A stretch of DNA of 64,000 bases from Puccinia triticina. Its lineage: Eukaryota > Basidiomycota > Pucciniomycetes > Pucciniales > Pucciniaceae. Location of the stretch: NCBI RefSeq assembly GCF_026914185.1, contig NC_070566.1, positions 4,340,001 to 4,404,000 of the forward strand, given 5' to 3'. Positions 9,370 through 21,300 of the stretch are shown here, one piece after another. Each line of letters starts with the position of its first letter. Position 1 is the first letter of the stretch. The notes under the pieces are model-generated. The model was given only the letters and a program-made list of their open reading frames with translations. It did not search any database and had not been told where the DNA came from. The position numbers and the translations under genes were made by a program.

Positions 9370-9836
9370 CACTACCAAGATGGATGAATTTGTGAATAGC
9401 GTATATTGATCAATTTATATTGATCAATTTTTTTTTTTATATATTCCTGTTGATACCTTTATCTGTGTTCCATGGCTCCTTAATACTCTTCTATAATCTC
9501 TCTCCTTCCCCCTGTGTTAGCTTCAAGCCACAGGAATCTTTTTTTTTTTTTGCCTGATAAAATTCATGAATTTCTACATACACCATTCAATTCTTCCTGA
9601 AAATGCAAGTTTTAGGATTAATCCAGGGTAGCTGAGGGGTCTCAATTTTTTTCTTTATTTCTCTTACATCAACAATTGATGTTATCAGAAGTGTCCAAAT
9701 CTACTTTTTTTCAAAAAAGGAAAAACATTGACCCCTGACCTCTCTCATGATACCATCCTGCACTCTTTCTTAACTTGGTTGGTTGAACTTCCTGAAGATA
9801 TTGCATATCATACTGGGAGTACTACATGCATAGAAG

Positions 9837-10798
9837 TAGAGATGGCAAACAGGTACCCGCGCGGCGGTACCCGGCACCCGCCGGCGGGTACTCATCAGGG
9901 TCGCGGGTACCGCCGCCGCGGGTGCCAAGTACGGGTACGGGTGTTGGTTTTTGTGTGATTTTTAGGCGGGTACCCGGGTACCGCCGCTTGATACCCGCCA
10001 ATACTGCTACCTATTTTCCGCTGTGTATGTCCCCAACCCCCTTCTGGACTTGTCTCCTGCAAGTCCTGTGTGATATCCCCGGCTGCAGCGCCACCAGCTC
10101 GCCCACCAGCCCGCCAAGAGGAATTCCTCTTGGCGAGCAGGTATACACACACCAGCTCGCCGAGAGTTCGGAGAGCTGGTGGACACACACCAGCTCGCCG
10201 AGAGTTCGGAGAGCTGGTGGACACACACCAGCTCGCCGAGAGGTCGGAGAGCTGGTGGACACACACCAGCTCGCCGAGAGGTCGGAGAGCTGGTGTACAC
10301 ACAACAGCTCGCCGAGAGTTCGGAGAGCTGGTGTACACACACCATGACCGGCTCGCCGAGAGGGATTCCTCTTGGCGAGCACCGGTATACACACACCAGC
10401 TCGCCGAGAGGGATTCCTCTTGGCGAGCACTGGTATACACACACCAGCTCGCCGAGAGGGATTCCTCTCGACGAGCAGGTATACACCCACCAGCTCGCCA
10501 AGAGGAATGCCTCTCGGCGAGCTGGTGTGTGTATACCAGTGCTTGCCAAGAGGAATCTCTCTTGGCGAGCAGGTATAAATCCTCTCTCGGCGGCAGGTAT
10601 ACTGATACCAGCTCGCAGAAGCCCGAGAGGGATCCCTCTCGGCAAGCAGGCACATATCTACAAAAAACAACTTGGCGGGTACCGGCGGTACCCGCCAGAA
10701 AGACCCGGGTACCGCCGCCGCGGGTGCCAAGTACGGGTACGGGTATCTGTTTTGGGCCAAAAAAGCAGGCGGTACCCGGGTACTGATTGCCATCTCTA
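9837..10798. mobile_element. hAT-like palindromic element 1
   Basis: Terminal inverted repeats TAGAGATGGCAA and TTGCCATCTCTA extend into CGGGTACC-rich arms. The flanking 8-bp duplication is CATAGAAG on the left and CATAGAG(G) on the right, the latter cut by the solo LTR at 10806. The TIR type and 8-bp TSD fit hAT. The interior is a run of AGCTCGCCGAGAG...CTCTTGGCGAGC inverted repeats spaced by GGTGTACACACACC-like blocks. Several long open frames on both strands are products of this palindromic structure and have no protein homology that I can see. Confidence 0.8.
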
Positions 10799-10805
10799 CA
10801 TAGAG

Positions 10806-12414
10806 TGTCGGCTGGCTACTATGTCAGAGCCACCGTGACATAATATCAAAAGCAAACATGAAATATCATTACATAAGAAAGAGACATTATTACTACCATT
10901 ACTTATACTTAAACATATAAAAACCGGAATATTATTCCATATTCTTAATCTAATCCTAAAATAACCTAGGGTACCTCACTTACACGTACCCTTAATTATT
11001 ATCCCTTCCTTGTGTAAACTAACTTCAAAGTTCAAGCAAGTGCATCACGCCCGTGGAAATGCACTTGTATGCATATATATATATAAGTACATATGTTTAC
11101 ACCCATTTACAGTGACGTAAATGAGGTGTTGTGTATAGTTTAAAAGATGGCTTTATTTGTTGCGTGGCGCACCCAAGCCCGTGTGCTCTGTTGCCTAGAG
11201 CTCAAGCCCGCGCTCCTAGTGTACATATATGCATAATGCATAAACTAGCCCGCAACCAAAGCGCTCAGGTTACCAGTAAGTAAGAATGGGCCAGAATACG
11301 CCCCAATAGCAATATTACATGTGTTATATGTCTTGTACACATGTGATTAATCACCAAACAAGATGTAATTACCACGTCATTCAATATCAAAACATTCTAG
11401 ATGGAAAAAGGCTCTTGCAACGTGCACAGGAGACACTAGAAAGCGCCCCAGCTTCTCCCAAGCCTCACTACGTGTAAATTACAACTGTAGTAAATATGTA
11501 GAAGGGGTCAAATGAACTGGAGCACTTAATAAGCGCCTCCAGAACATGTATGAAGCACTGCTTGCACGTGTACAAGTGCACAGAAGCCAGTTCTAGTACC
11601 TTCTGTGGCACATTTCCACGGAAATGAGCGTCACAGAACCCCCAAACCAGCCCCCATGACGCGTAAGGCTTGTGTAAAACCACGCAGAACCTCTGTAAAA
11701 GGCTCTTGGCGACCCTTGTATCCAAGCCCCAAGGTTCCACGACCTACAGCGCCTTCTAGCGCAACCAAATTGCCTCAGAATGCCCCCACAAGTGTCCCCC
11801 TGTCCCCTGGGCGCCCCTGGAGGCCTGCCTAGGCTATAAAAAGGGCCCTTTCTCCGCCCAAAAGGAGATTCCCCAGCTTTACATTAGCTACTAGAATTTT
11901 ACCCGCCTTCAACAGCCTTATTAGCCTGTGAGTTGCCAGGTAAAATACCTACTTTCGTGATTTTTAGCCCCAATTTCCGCCCTGAAGCTGCCCAGTAACC
12001 ACCCTGCCCTCAAGATTACCTCCTCTGAGCGCCTCCAACTGCCCAACTTCACGCCTGTAGAACCTCAAGTGCCTCTAGGGTCTTATACTAGTAAGTTTAA
12101 GCCCCTTCTCTTGAGATTCTCCGCCATTTCTTTCTGGGATTTAAACCACACCTGTTTACAGGCCCCAGTTCTTCATTCTAGAGGGATTAAACACCCCTGA
12201 TTTATCAGGCCCCTCTTAAAAATAATTATATTCATTTTATTACGTCAAATTGGCCCAAATTGGCCCAAATTGCCTTACTCTTACGCCATAATTCCCAACA
12301 ATTACGTTGGAATTATCCCTTATAACCTTGTCTTAGAGTTTTATAACTCTAATCTTTAGCTTTGCACCACGTGTAGCTAGAAGGATAATATCCTTGGCAT
12401 CACGTAGGCTGACA
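10806..12414 (+). mobile_element. Solo LTR, 1.6 kb, TSD TAGAG
   Basis: The segment starts TGTCGGCTGGCTAC and ends CACGTAGGCTGACA and is flanked by the perfect duplication TAGAG (10801-10805 and 12415-12419). It landed in the right-hand TSD of the hAT-like element. A CTATAAAAAG TATA box near 11833 suggests the transcription start region. It is the same family as the solo LTR at 3188-4110 but longer. It also holds a tandem AATTGGCCCA pair near 12247 and many CACGTG-like E-boxes. Confidence 0.85.
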
Positions 12415-12584
12415 TAGAGGGCCTTTTTGAAATTAGCTTACCATGGTTTAGCATATTTTTGTCAGGTTCTTTTTTTTATCTACTTTTGTTATCAACCACA
12501 GATTGATGAGGAATATTTCCTCAGAAAATTTCATTGGGAAATTTTTCTGCATATAAAACCCAGAAATATTATATTTGGGGTCAC

Positions 12585-13624
12585 ATCCCTTATGCAGCAG
12601 CTATAATCTGATCAGTTTCCAAATATCACTACTTTGGCAGTTTCTGGGTATTTCTGCCACTATATCTCATCCCACTGTGGGTATTCTTCTGCCATATGTT
12701 ACCAAAATGTTTACAAGCGGCCAAAATTTCATTATGTACCTTTGCTCACCACAAAACCCCCAAATGTAGCAGCTACAGTCTGATCAGTTTCCAAACATCA
12801 CTACTTTGGCAGTTTCTGGGTGTTTCTGCCACTATATCTCATCCCAGCTTGGGAATTCTTCTGCCATATGGTTACCAAAATGTTAACAAGCCCCCAAAGT
12901 TTCATTATGTACCTTTGCTGACCACAAAACCCCCAAATGAAGCAGCTACAGTCTGATCAGTTTCGAAATATCACTACTTTGGTAGTTTCTGGGCGTTTCT
13001 GCCACTATATCTCATCCCAGCGTGGGAATTCTTCTGCCATACGGTTCCCAAAATTTTTACAAGCGTCCAAAATTTCTTTAAGTACCTTTGTTCACCACAA
13101 AACCCCCAAATGTAGGAGCTACAGTCTGATCAGTTTCCAAATATCACTACTTTGGTAGTTTCTGGGTGTTTCTGCCACTATATCTCATCCCAGCGTGGGT
13201 ATTCTTCTGCCATATGGTTACCAAAATGTTGACAAGCCCCCAAAGTTTCATTATGTACCTTTGCTGACCACAAAACCCCCAAATGTACCAGCTACAGTCT
13301 GATCAGTTTCCAAATATCACTACTTTGGTAGTTTCTGGGTGTTTCTGCCACTGTATCTCATCCCAGCGTGGGAATTCTTCTGCCATATGGTTCCCAAAAT
13401 GTTTACAAGCGTCCAAAATTTCTTTATGTACCTTTGTTCACCACAAAACCCCCAAATGTAGGAGCTACAGTCTGATCAGTTTCCAAATATCACTACTTTG
13501 GTAGTTTCTGGGTGTTTCTGCCACTATATCTCATCCCAGCGTGGGTATCCTTCTGCCATATGGTTACCAAAATGCTTACAAGCCCCCAAAGTTTCATTAT
13601 GTACCTTTGCTGCCCCAAATGTAC
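12585..13624 (+). repeat. 173-bp repeat array, forward, about six units
   Basis: The AGCTACAGTC motif recurs at 12771, 12944, 13117, 13290 and 13463, a constant spacing of 173 bp. Units share TGATCAGTTTCCAAATATC, CCACTATATCTCATCCCA and ACCACAAAACCCCCAAAT. Open frames of 60-110 codons across the units arise from the repeat and are not genes. Confidence 0.95.
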
Positions 13625-14593
13625 TGTCAGCCTTAGAGTCATCACAGCTGACCTAAAAGCTGCCTGTTCTACCTTTGTTACATATAAATTACTTTATATC
13701 TTTTTCATCTTAAAAGATAACCTTGTTTTGACTTCATGTTCTGTTTCCTCACGTAATTTTAACCCTAGTTACAACTTACCAACTCTTTGTAACTATACTC
13801 CTTCCCTGAGTTATTGAGTTGTGGCGCGCATGCGCAGTTGTGACGTGTCAGCGCTACCAGGCGCGCCAAACCACAAGTACATATGTAAATTACATAAGCA
13901 AGCTGTGAAAATTTTCGTAGTCAGGATCCTCCTTGCCTGAGGCGGATCTACAGACTCCAGCACACCAGAACCACCACCCAGATAACCCCAGGATCACCAC
14001 CAAAGAGCCTACTATACTCCCAGTATACCTATCGTCACAGGCGCCTAGGATATTGACAGTAATTAACCTCTTTCACTGAACCTTTTTTATCTCAGAGGTA
14101 CAACTCTGTGTCTTGCTTTATCTGCTCTTTCTTCTCGTTTTGCCTCCTTCTTGATCACAGGGCTGTCCCTCCAATTCTACAGGCCTTTGCCTCTATCTTG
14201 ATCACAGGGCTGTCCCTTATTATCACTTGACCTTTGCCTCAAATCTAGGTTTCAGGGCTGTCCCTCAGGTTTCCCTTTAAGAACCTTGACTATCCAGAAG
14301 GAAGCTAAAAAATTGTGGCTGGATTAAACTTATCTAATCCAGATACCCTCCTGAGAGGAAGCTGTAGCTCTTTCTAGCACAGATTAGCAGCACTCTTCTG
14401 AAGAGTAGCATTGCCAGTGGACGTGCATTCCCACTAGATCAACCTAGTACTTCTCTTCATCTTGATCCTGCTCAGTTTCTCTCTCTCTCTTTCTCTCTTT
14501 CTCTCATAGTTGTATTTTCTTTATCCCAAGAAATCCAACTATTGCCCTCCCATTTCTTGTGTCCTGCTGTCACTATAGAGACTCAGGCTCACA
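13625..14593 (+). repeat. 5' LTR of Gypsy-1
   Basis: Paired with 22927-25902 after removal of the Tc1/mariner insertion. It holds three direct copies of an AGGGCTGTCCCT block (about 14158-14275), each nearly self-complementary. After the LTR comes ATTGGGGGCCCCATCGGG, the probable primer-binding region, although I cannot match it to a specific tRNA. Confidence 0.92.
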
Positions 14594-15344
14594 ATTGGGG
14601 GCCCCATCGGGAAAATTACTCACCTTTTCATAATTCTAGACTGCTATAAAGCCAAAAGACTGATCATCCTGACTAAATCAAACAAAAAAACTCTTAAAAT
14701 TCGAAAAAATTAACTTTAAAAATTTTTCTACATATCCTACTAACGCTAAAATTCTTCCAAAACTATCTAAAATTGCTTTTATATTGATAAATTTCCTAAC
14801 TGAACCCTTGAAAAAAAAATTTACGTCTTGTGTACTCGTGAAAGTGCAGAATTGCGACTCCTCCGCGCCGCTATTTATCCCTTCGTCGGACTTATCCTCC
14901 CCAGAACCCTCTATATCTTCGGATCAAGAAGAGATAGCAAAAAATGGAGTGCGCTCAAAAGATTCTCCTGCTTCTTATCTACAATTACCGCAGTTGACCG
15001 TAACAAAATTCTTGACGGCGCAGACTAGCGCAGACGAAGAAAACTACGACAACAAAATAGTAGCAAATCCGTGTAACGGCAATTTGATCAGTAGCACCGC
15101 GTGGACTCCTATTGCAACCGCAAAAGCGCCGAAAACTCGTTGAAAAAGGACCGTAGCTCCTGTTAACATAGCCGAGTGGACTTCTAATTCCTCAGCAAAG
15201 CCAAGCGCAAAGGAAAACAAGAAAAAATTGTCTTCCACTACTAGGAAAAGCAAAAGGATTTCCGCTAAATCTAAATCATCAGGTATCTAACTTTAGACAA
15301 TCTTTATATTTTCCTTTTCTAATATATTCTCACTTTTCTTACAC
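14594..15344 (+). other. Gypsy-1 leader with a small open frame
   Basis: The leader between the LTR and the polyprotein contains a 119-codon open frame (14784-15143) rich in Ser, Thr and Lys, with no domain that I recognise. I cannot decide whether it is translated. Confidence 0.4.
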
Positions 15345-15353
15345 GTGATTACA

Positions 15354-18300
15354 ATGCCTCCCCACCTCAGAAATGGCAGAGACCTCTCAGCAGAACTGCG
15401 CCACCGCTACCGCCTTAGCCCAGCCGCCGAAGAACGGCTTCGAAGGGCTAGAAGCAGCCTTGCCACCTCTACAGGAGGACTTCCTCAAGCTCCCGGAAGA
15501 GGAGCCGCTCCCCCCAGATACCATGATCCCTCCGGCTCTATACCAGCCGAGAGAGACGTCTATAGCTCTAGCGTCAAACAGATCCACGCCGGTCCCACGG
15601 CCTATCGACAGGGAACAGATAGATTTAACGGTGAACCCTCCTCAGACGAGTCAACCTCCCTCCCAGCCTATCAACCCAGAGGGCATGAGACCCACGGCGC
15701 CGCCCAGTCTAGCCCTCCTTCCGTACACTCAGAGCCCTCGACGGGAGGCGTCCTCAGGACCTATGGACCTTATCCCGGAAGAGGAGGAGCTGTCCAGCCT
15801 CATCAGTATGTTCAACGAACAATTCGACCTGTTTGTCCGCGCCAGGGAAGCGCAGAACATATCAACTATGAGGCGTCTCCTCTCCCAAGCCTCAATGACC
15901 CAAGAAATGATCATAGATCTAGTTGGGAGGAACGACGGGATACGCCTGTGTCAGGATTGGATCCCCAGAGAGGAACACAACAATCTAGAAGTCTCTCTGA
16001 CGCATCAGAACAACGGCAACGTGCCGCCAAACTCGACCGCACTACAATTCCGAACTCCTTCGCAGCTAGCAATGATACCGCACGCCAACCAATGGCCGTT
16101 GATAGTCACGCCGACTCCAGAGCCTACGGATTTCCAGCACAGAGCCTTGGCGCAGGAGTTCCAGGTTCCTACCCTTTCCAATCCTCCAGAACCTTGTCCA
16201 CAGCCGCAATCTCAACTGCGCCCAGAAAATCAGAACTACCAAGGATCTCCCTTGCCGCCGCCGCCACCGCCGCAAACGCTCCAAGTGAGGCCACCACCAG
16301 CTTCTATACCGCGAGAGGTGGTTCAGTTATTCCGCCCCAGCCCGCATCATCCAACTGGCGGCTACAATCCACACCTTTATCCTCAAATGCCGCAAGAATT
16401 CGCAGGCCACAACCCCCCTCATCCTCAAAACAACTGGAGAGGATCAGGGAGGAACTGGAGACGCCCTCAGGACAACACTCAGAGAGTTCTGGAAATAGGA
16501 GAATACCTAATGAGAGCCACACGAGGAGTGAGGAGAGGCTATGGACAAGGGAGAGCCAGGGGGAGAGGCCCTTATTAGATGAATCTTTGCCTAAAAGTTC
16601 TTTAAGTAGTGATTCCCCACTAGGCCTCAGTTTAGATATTGACAATCTCTCTGATCCTTCAAATAGAGAATTTTTCTTCAATAATCTTAACTCTGAAATG
16701 TCTAGAAACGGTCCTTTGTTTCTAGAAGAAAAATTACAAGTCTTGTTCTCTAAATTTCTCTCTGAATTATCTGGTACTGTTGAAACCATTCATGGTACTC
16801 TTCTTGAATCTTGTGTCAGCAATTTTAAGGATGTCCTGAATCATTCCATTCTTGATCTGTTTAAAAATGAATTCATTCCCTTTTTGCTTGACCAAATCCT
16901 GAACAACATAGGTGAAAGTGCTAGAGAAAAGTCCACAGTGAGTAACAATGTGTTAGAACAACTAAAGAAACACATAGATGAGAAGTTTGAGACAGTTCAA
17001 GACTTAATTCTGGTAAATGAGTCACAATGTCATTCTAACATGGATACAATGGGTCAAAATCTGAAAGATTTTGAAGAGAAAGTGAGCAGCAATCTTACAT
17101 CCATTGGTAATCAGATCAATGAACTTCATGCCAATGAGCACAACAGATTTGAACAATCTAAGAGAAGATTCAGTGACATATCTTCTGTAATAAACTCTGT
17201 GAGCTCAAAGCTGGATTCCTTGCTAATACCAGATGACAGAGACCAACCCCCTCATCTCTTATACAATAATCCCTTCCAGAATGTCCACCATAAGCAACAA
17301 CAGGAACACAGAGCCCCTCCTCCTGTTCCTACTCCTGAACCCCAGAGACCACCAAGAGATAACTCTCCCAAGCCTGCAAGCAATACTCCTGATACAAAGG
17401 CCCAAGAAGAATTCCCCTACATTGATCATGGAGCAATAGACTTTGAAATGAGGAAGGAATTGTGGAAAGGTATCCCTAAGAATGGAGACTGGGAGAAATT
17501 CTCTGGAGAATTGCCTTACAATCATGAACTTTGGATTAAAAACACTGATATCCTGGTCAGAGACTACTTGATGCCGGATAACGTGATAATCAGTAGATTA
17601 ACGATCTTGTTGACTGACACAGCAAGGAATTGGTACCTAGGCATCAGAGACCAGTATGGAAACAAATCTTGGGCTTGGTGGAAGAATGCCATCAGAAACA
17701 AGTTTGGTACTGAGAACTGGAAATGGAAAATGCAACAAGAGTTTGAGAATGATCACTTTGCCTATGATGGGAGGAAAATCCATAAATGGTTTGGTAATCA
17801 GAGAGAAAGACTAAAGGCTTATCAACCTGAACTCAGTGAGTATCTTATTTGTGAAAAAATCTTGAAGCAATGCCCTCCAAATCTTGAGCATGCTATTAAA
17901 AGCAGATACAAAAGAGATGCTACTGAAATGAGTTTTGAGGATATGGTTATAATTGCTGAAGAAGTCATAGACAGAGTCATGAAAAGGAACAAACCTGTGA
18001 CAAACAATTATAACACTCCTAATAGATCCCAATGGAGAAACAATACTGCCCCCAAGAAAACTGATAAACCAACTGACTCCTCCACCAAAAGGAATCCTGT
18101 GTCTGCCCCTGAGAAAGAAAAACTCATCTGTAATTTCTGCAAACAAACTGGCCACTTCTCCAGGGAATGCCCTAAGAAGAAGAGTAGAATCAATAATGTA
18201 GGAATGGATGATGATGATGATCCCAAGAGTGACAATGGAGAAGATCAAGGTGAGCCACACAAGTCTGAATCAGAACTAGATGAAGAGGAAGAGAATCATA

Positions 18301-21300
18301 GAACCAATCACATGATTCTTGCCATGGACAATGGAAATGGTGCCAATTTTGACCCCTTAGTTGATTTTGATTTTGGAGCACATGCTGTAGAGTGTGAGAT
18401 AAACCAAGACTTCTCCATTGCTGAAATTCAAGCTGAAACTCATCAACCCCAGACCTGGGACAAATCCTGCCAGCCTTCCCACATAGAGGATGCTAGACTG
18501 ATGAAATGTAAACCTGATAGAGGAAAAGCTCATCTTACTGGAAAAGCAAATCTTCCTACTGTCCTCATTGAATCCAGAGAACAATCATGTCTTCTTGATA
18601 GTGGAGCTTCTTGCTCAATCATCAGCAACAAATTGCTGGATTCTATAATACCAGAATGGGAAAACAAGCTCATGCCAATCAATCATGCTAAATTTCACAG
18701 CTGTAGTGACCAATTACAGCCAATGGGCATAATAGAAATGGCTTTGATTTTTCCTCACACTAAAGGTTCCATTAGAATTCTAGCAGAATTTGTAGTTATG
18801 AAAAATGTAAGTTTTAACTACCTTATCCTTGGAAATGATTACATGTCTCTTTATGGCTTTGACATCACAAACAGCAAAGAGAGATTCTTTACCATTGGAA
18901 ATGAGAACAAAAGGAAGAAATTCAGCTTTAAGTCTCATCATCTGGAGAAAATGAGCCCTTCCAATGAAATTTCTGCTGTAAAGAAGTCCCATCCTCAACT
19001 GCAGAAATTTATTACAGAAGAACTCTGTGAAGCCAAGTTCAGTGATAAGTTGACTATTGAGCAAAAGGAGAAGCTGTTTGAAGTCCTCTACAATAACAAC
19101 CTTGCCTTCTCCAACACCAACCAGCCCCTTGGTGCCATTAAGGGTCATGAAGTTCATATCAAGTTGACAACTGAGAGACCCTATCCTCCTCTCCTCAGAA
19201 GACCTCCTTATCCTGCCAGCCCCAAAAGCAGAGAAGCTCTTGAGCAACACATTGAAGAGCTAGTAAACCTGAATGTTCTAAGGAAAGTTGGTCATAATGA
19301 AGTAGTTGAGATCACTACTCCTGTAATCATTGCCTGGCACAATGGAAAGTCCAGAATGGTAGGAGACTTCAGGGCTTTGAATTCCTACACTGCTTCAGAC
19401 AGGTATCCCATTCCCAAGATCAGTGAGACTCTGAACAACCTGGCCAAAGCTAAGTATCTGACTAGTATGGATGTACTCAAAGGTTTTCACCAGAATGTCA
19501 TTGCAGAAGATTCTAGACATCTACTCAGGATTATTATGCACAAAGGAATCTATGAATACCTGAGAATGCCCTTTGGGATCAAGAATGCCCCCTCTCATTT
19601 CCAGAGAATGATGGACATTGAGTTCAGGAAGGAAATTGATGAGAAGTGGGTCATTATCTACATTGATGATATCATCATTATGTCCAACACTTGGGAGGAA
19701 CACATCAATAGGATAGACAGGATCCTGAAAGTTGTCATTAACATGAACATGAAAATATCCTTGAAGAAGTGTAGCTTTGGATTTGATCAGATCAAAGCTC
19801 TGGGCCATCTTGTCTCTGGCATTGCCATAGGGATAGATCAGAATAAAGTAGCTGCTGTCCTCCAAAAGCCTGTGCCTAGTAGTAGGAAAGAAATGCAATC
19901 ATTTCTTGGTTTTGCTGGTTACTACAGACAACACATTGAGAAGTTTGCAGAGATAGCAAAACCTCTAACTGAACTGACAAGGATTGATGTCATATACACG
20001 GCGGGGGTACTTCCTGCCCCGCCCGTTTGTGGAACCGACGCGAGGAGGGTAATCCGTGGAGCCGACAAGGATCGGCTCGGTAACCCCTTGGTAAGCTCGT
20101 CGGTTCCACGAAACAGGATTTTTCCACGTGGAACCGATGGGCTTCACACTTTTCCCCGTCGGTTCCACGATGTGCCTTCCTGGCACGCGTGGAGACCACA
20201 TCAGCTGGTTGCTCACGTTGGTTCCACAGCATTTTTTTTTTTTTATACTTCCAGCCAAGACCACCCCAGGCTGGTCCTGAGGTTTTGAAAGTCCGACAAA
20301 ACTCGATTTTGAAGAGAGGAAAAAAAAAATCAAAAACAAAACTTAAGAAAAAAACTTATTGCAAACCCAATCGCAAACCATCGTTTGGGGGGTTCATATT
20401 GTGTAAAGAAGCGTGATGCAGGAGTGTGAAATGGCTGTGCTGTGTAGCACTCCCCCTCACTCAGGCTCCCTGCGCTTGGTGTGGGTTTGAGTCCCACTGG
20501 CGACAATTTTTAACGGGCTCCTCCTGCTAAATTTTTCAGCCCCGCCTATGTGGCCACGTGGATTCCACGGGTACACATCTGTAAGTATCCGTGGAATCCT
20601 CGGGGCCATCACAAGGTGCCCTTGTGATGTGCTTGGTGATGCCCACAAGGGCGTGTGGACCAGATGCCGCTGGTCCAACCTCGCGCACCCCTTCACCGTG
20701 GGATCCACGTGGATTCGCGGTGGACCCCATGTGGAGGGACTCCCCGGGTGTATGAAATGACTCATCATAGAATAGTAGCCTACAACTTGTTAAAAGAGAA
20801 ACTGACCACAGCCCCATTGCTACTGTTTCCTGACTGGGCCCATCCTTTCACACTATATGTAGATGCTAGCATGACTGGTCTAGGTGCTGCTTTACATCAA
20901 GTCCAAGTCATTGATGGAGTGAGAAAAGAAGGACCCATTGTTTTCATATCCAGACAATTAAAGGACAGTGAAACAAGATATGGTGCTAGTCAACTTGAAT
21001 GCTTATGTCTGGTTCGGGCCCTGGAAAAACTCCATTACTACTTAGATGGCAGTGTCTTTCATGTTATAACAGATTGCACAGCTTTGAGATCACTGCTTAA
21101 CATGAAGACTCCCAACAGACATATGCTCAGGTGGCAGATTGCTATTCAGGAATACAGAGGCAATATGACCATAATCCACAGAGATGGGAATATTCACAAG
21201 AATGCTGATGGACTGAGCAGATGGGCTTTGCCAAATGATCCTAATAACCCTGCTTATGACCCAGAAGACAAAGATGATGACAGATTCCCCATCATGGGTA

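Noticed and set aside
9895..10838. Open frames of 170-260 codons on both strands
   Set aside because: They are by-products of the palindromic AGCTCGCCGAGAG repeat in the hAT-like element; the peptides are repetitive and differ only by frame.
12585..13624. CRISPR-like array
   Set aside because: The repeat has no variable spacers, the unit is 173 bp, and the genome is eukaryotic.
12575..13817. Chains of 60-110 codon frames with HYISS and HHKTPKCSSYSL
   Set aside because: The same peptide recurs at 173-bp spacing across all arrays and both orientations; it is satellite, not protein.
20655..20753. Methionine start of a separate 744-codon integrase gene
   Set aside because: The ATG lies inside the MITE. 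The true pol frame simply resumes at 20751-20754, as domain continuity with the upstream reverse transcriptase shows.
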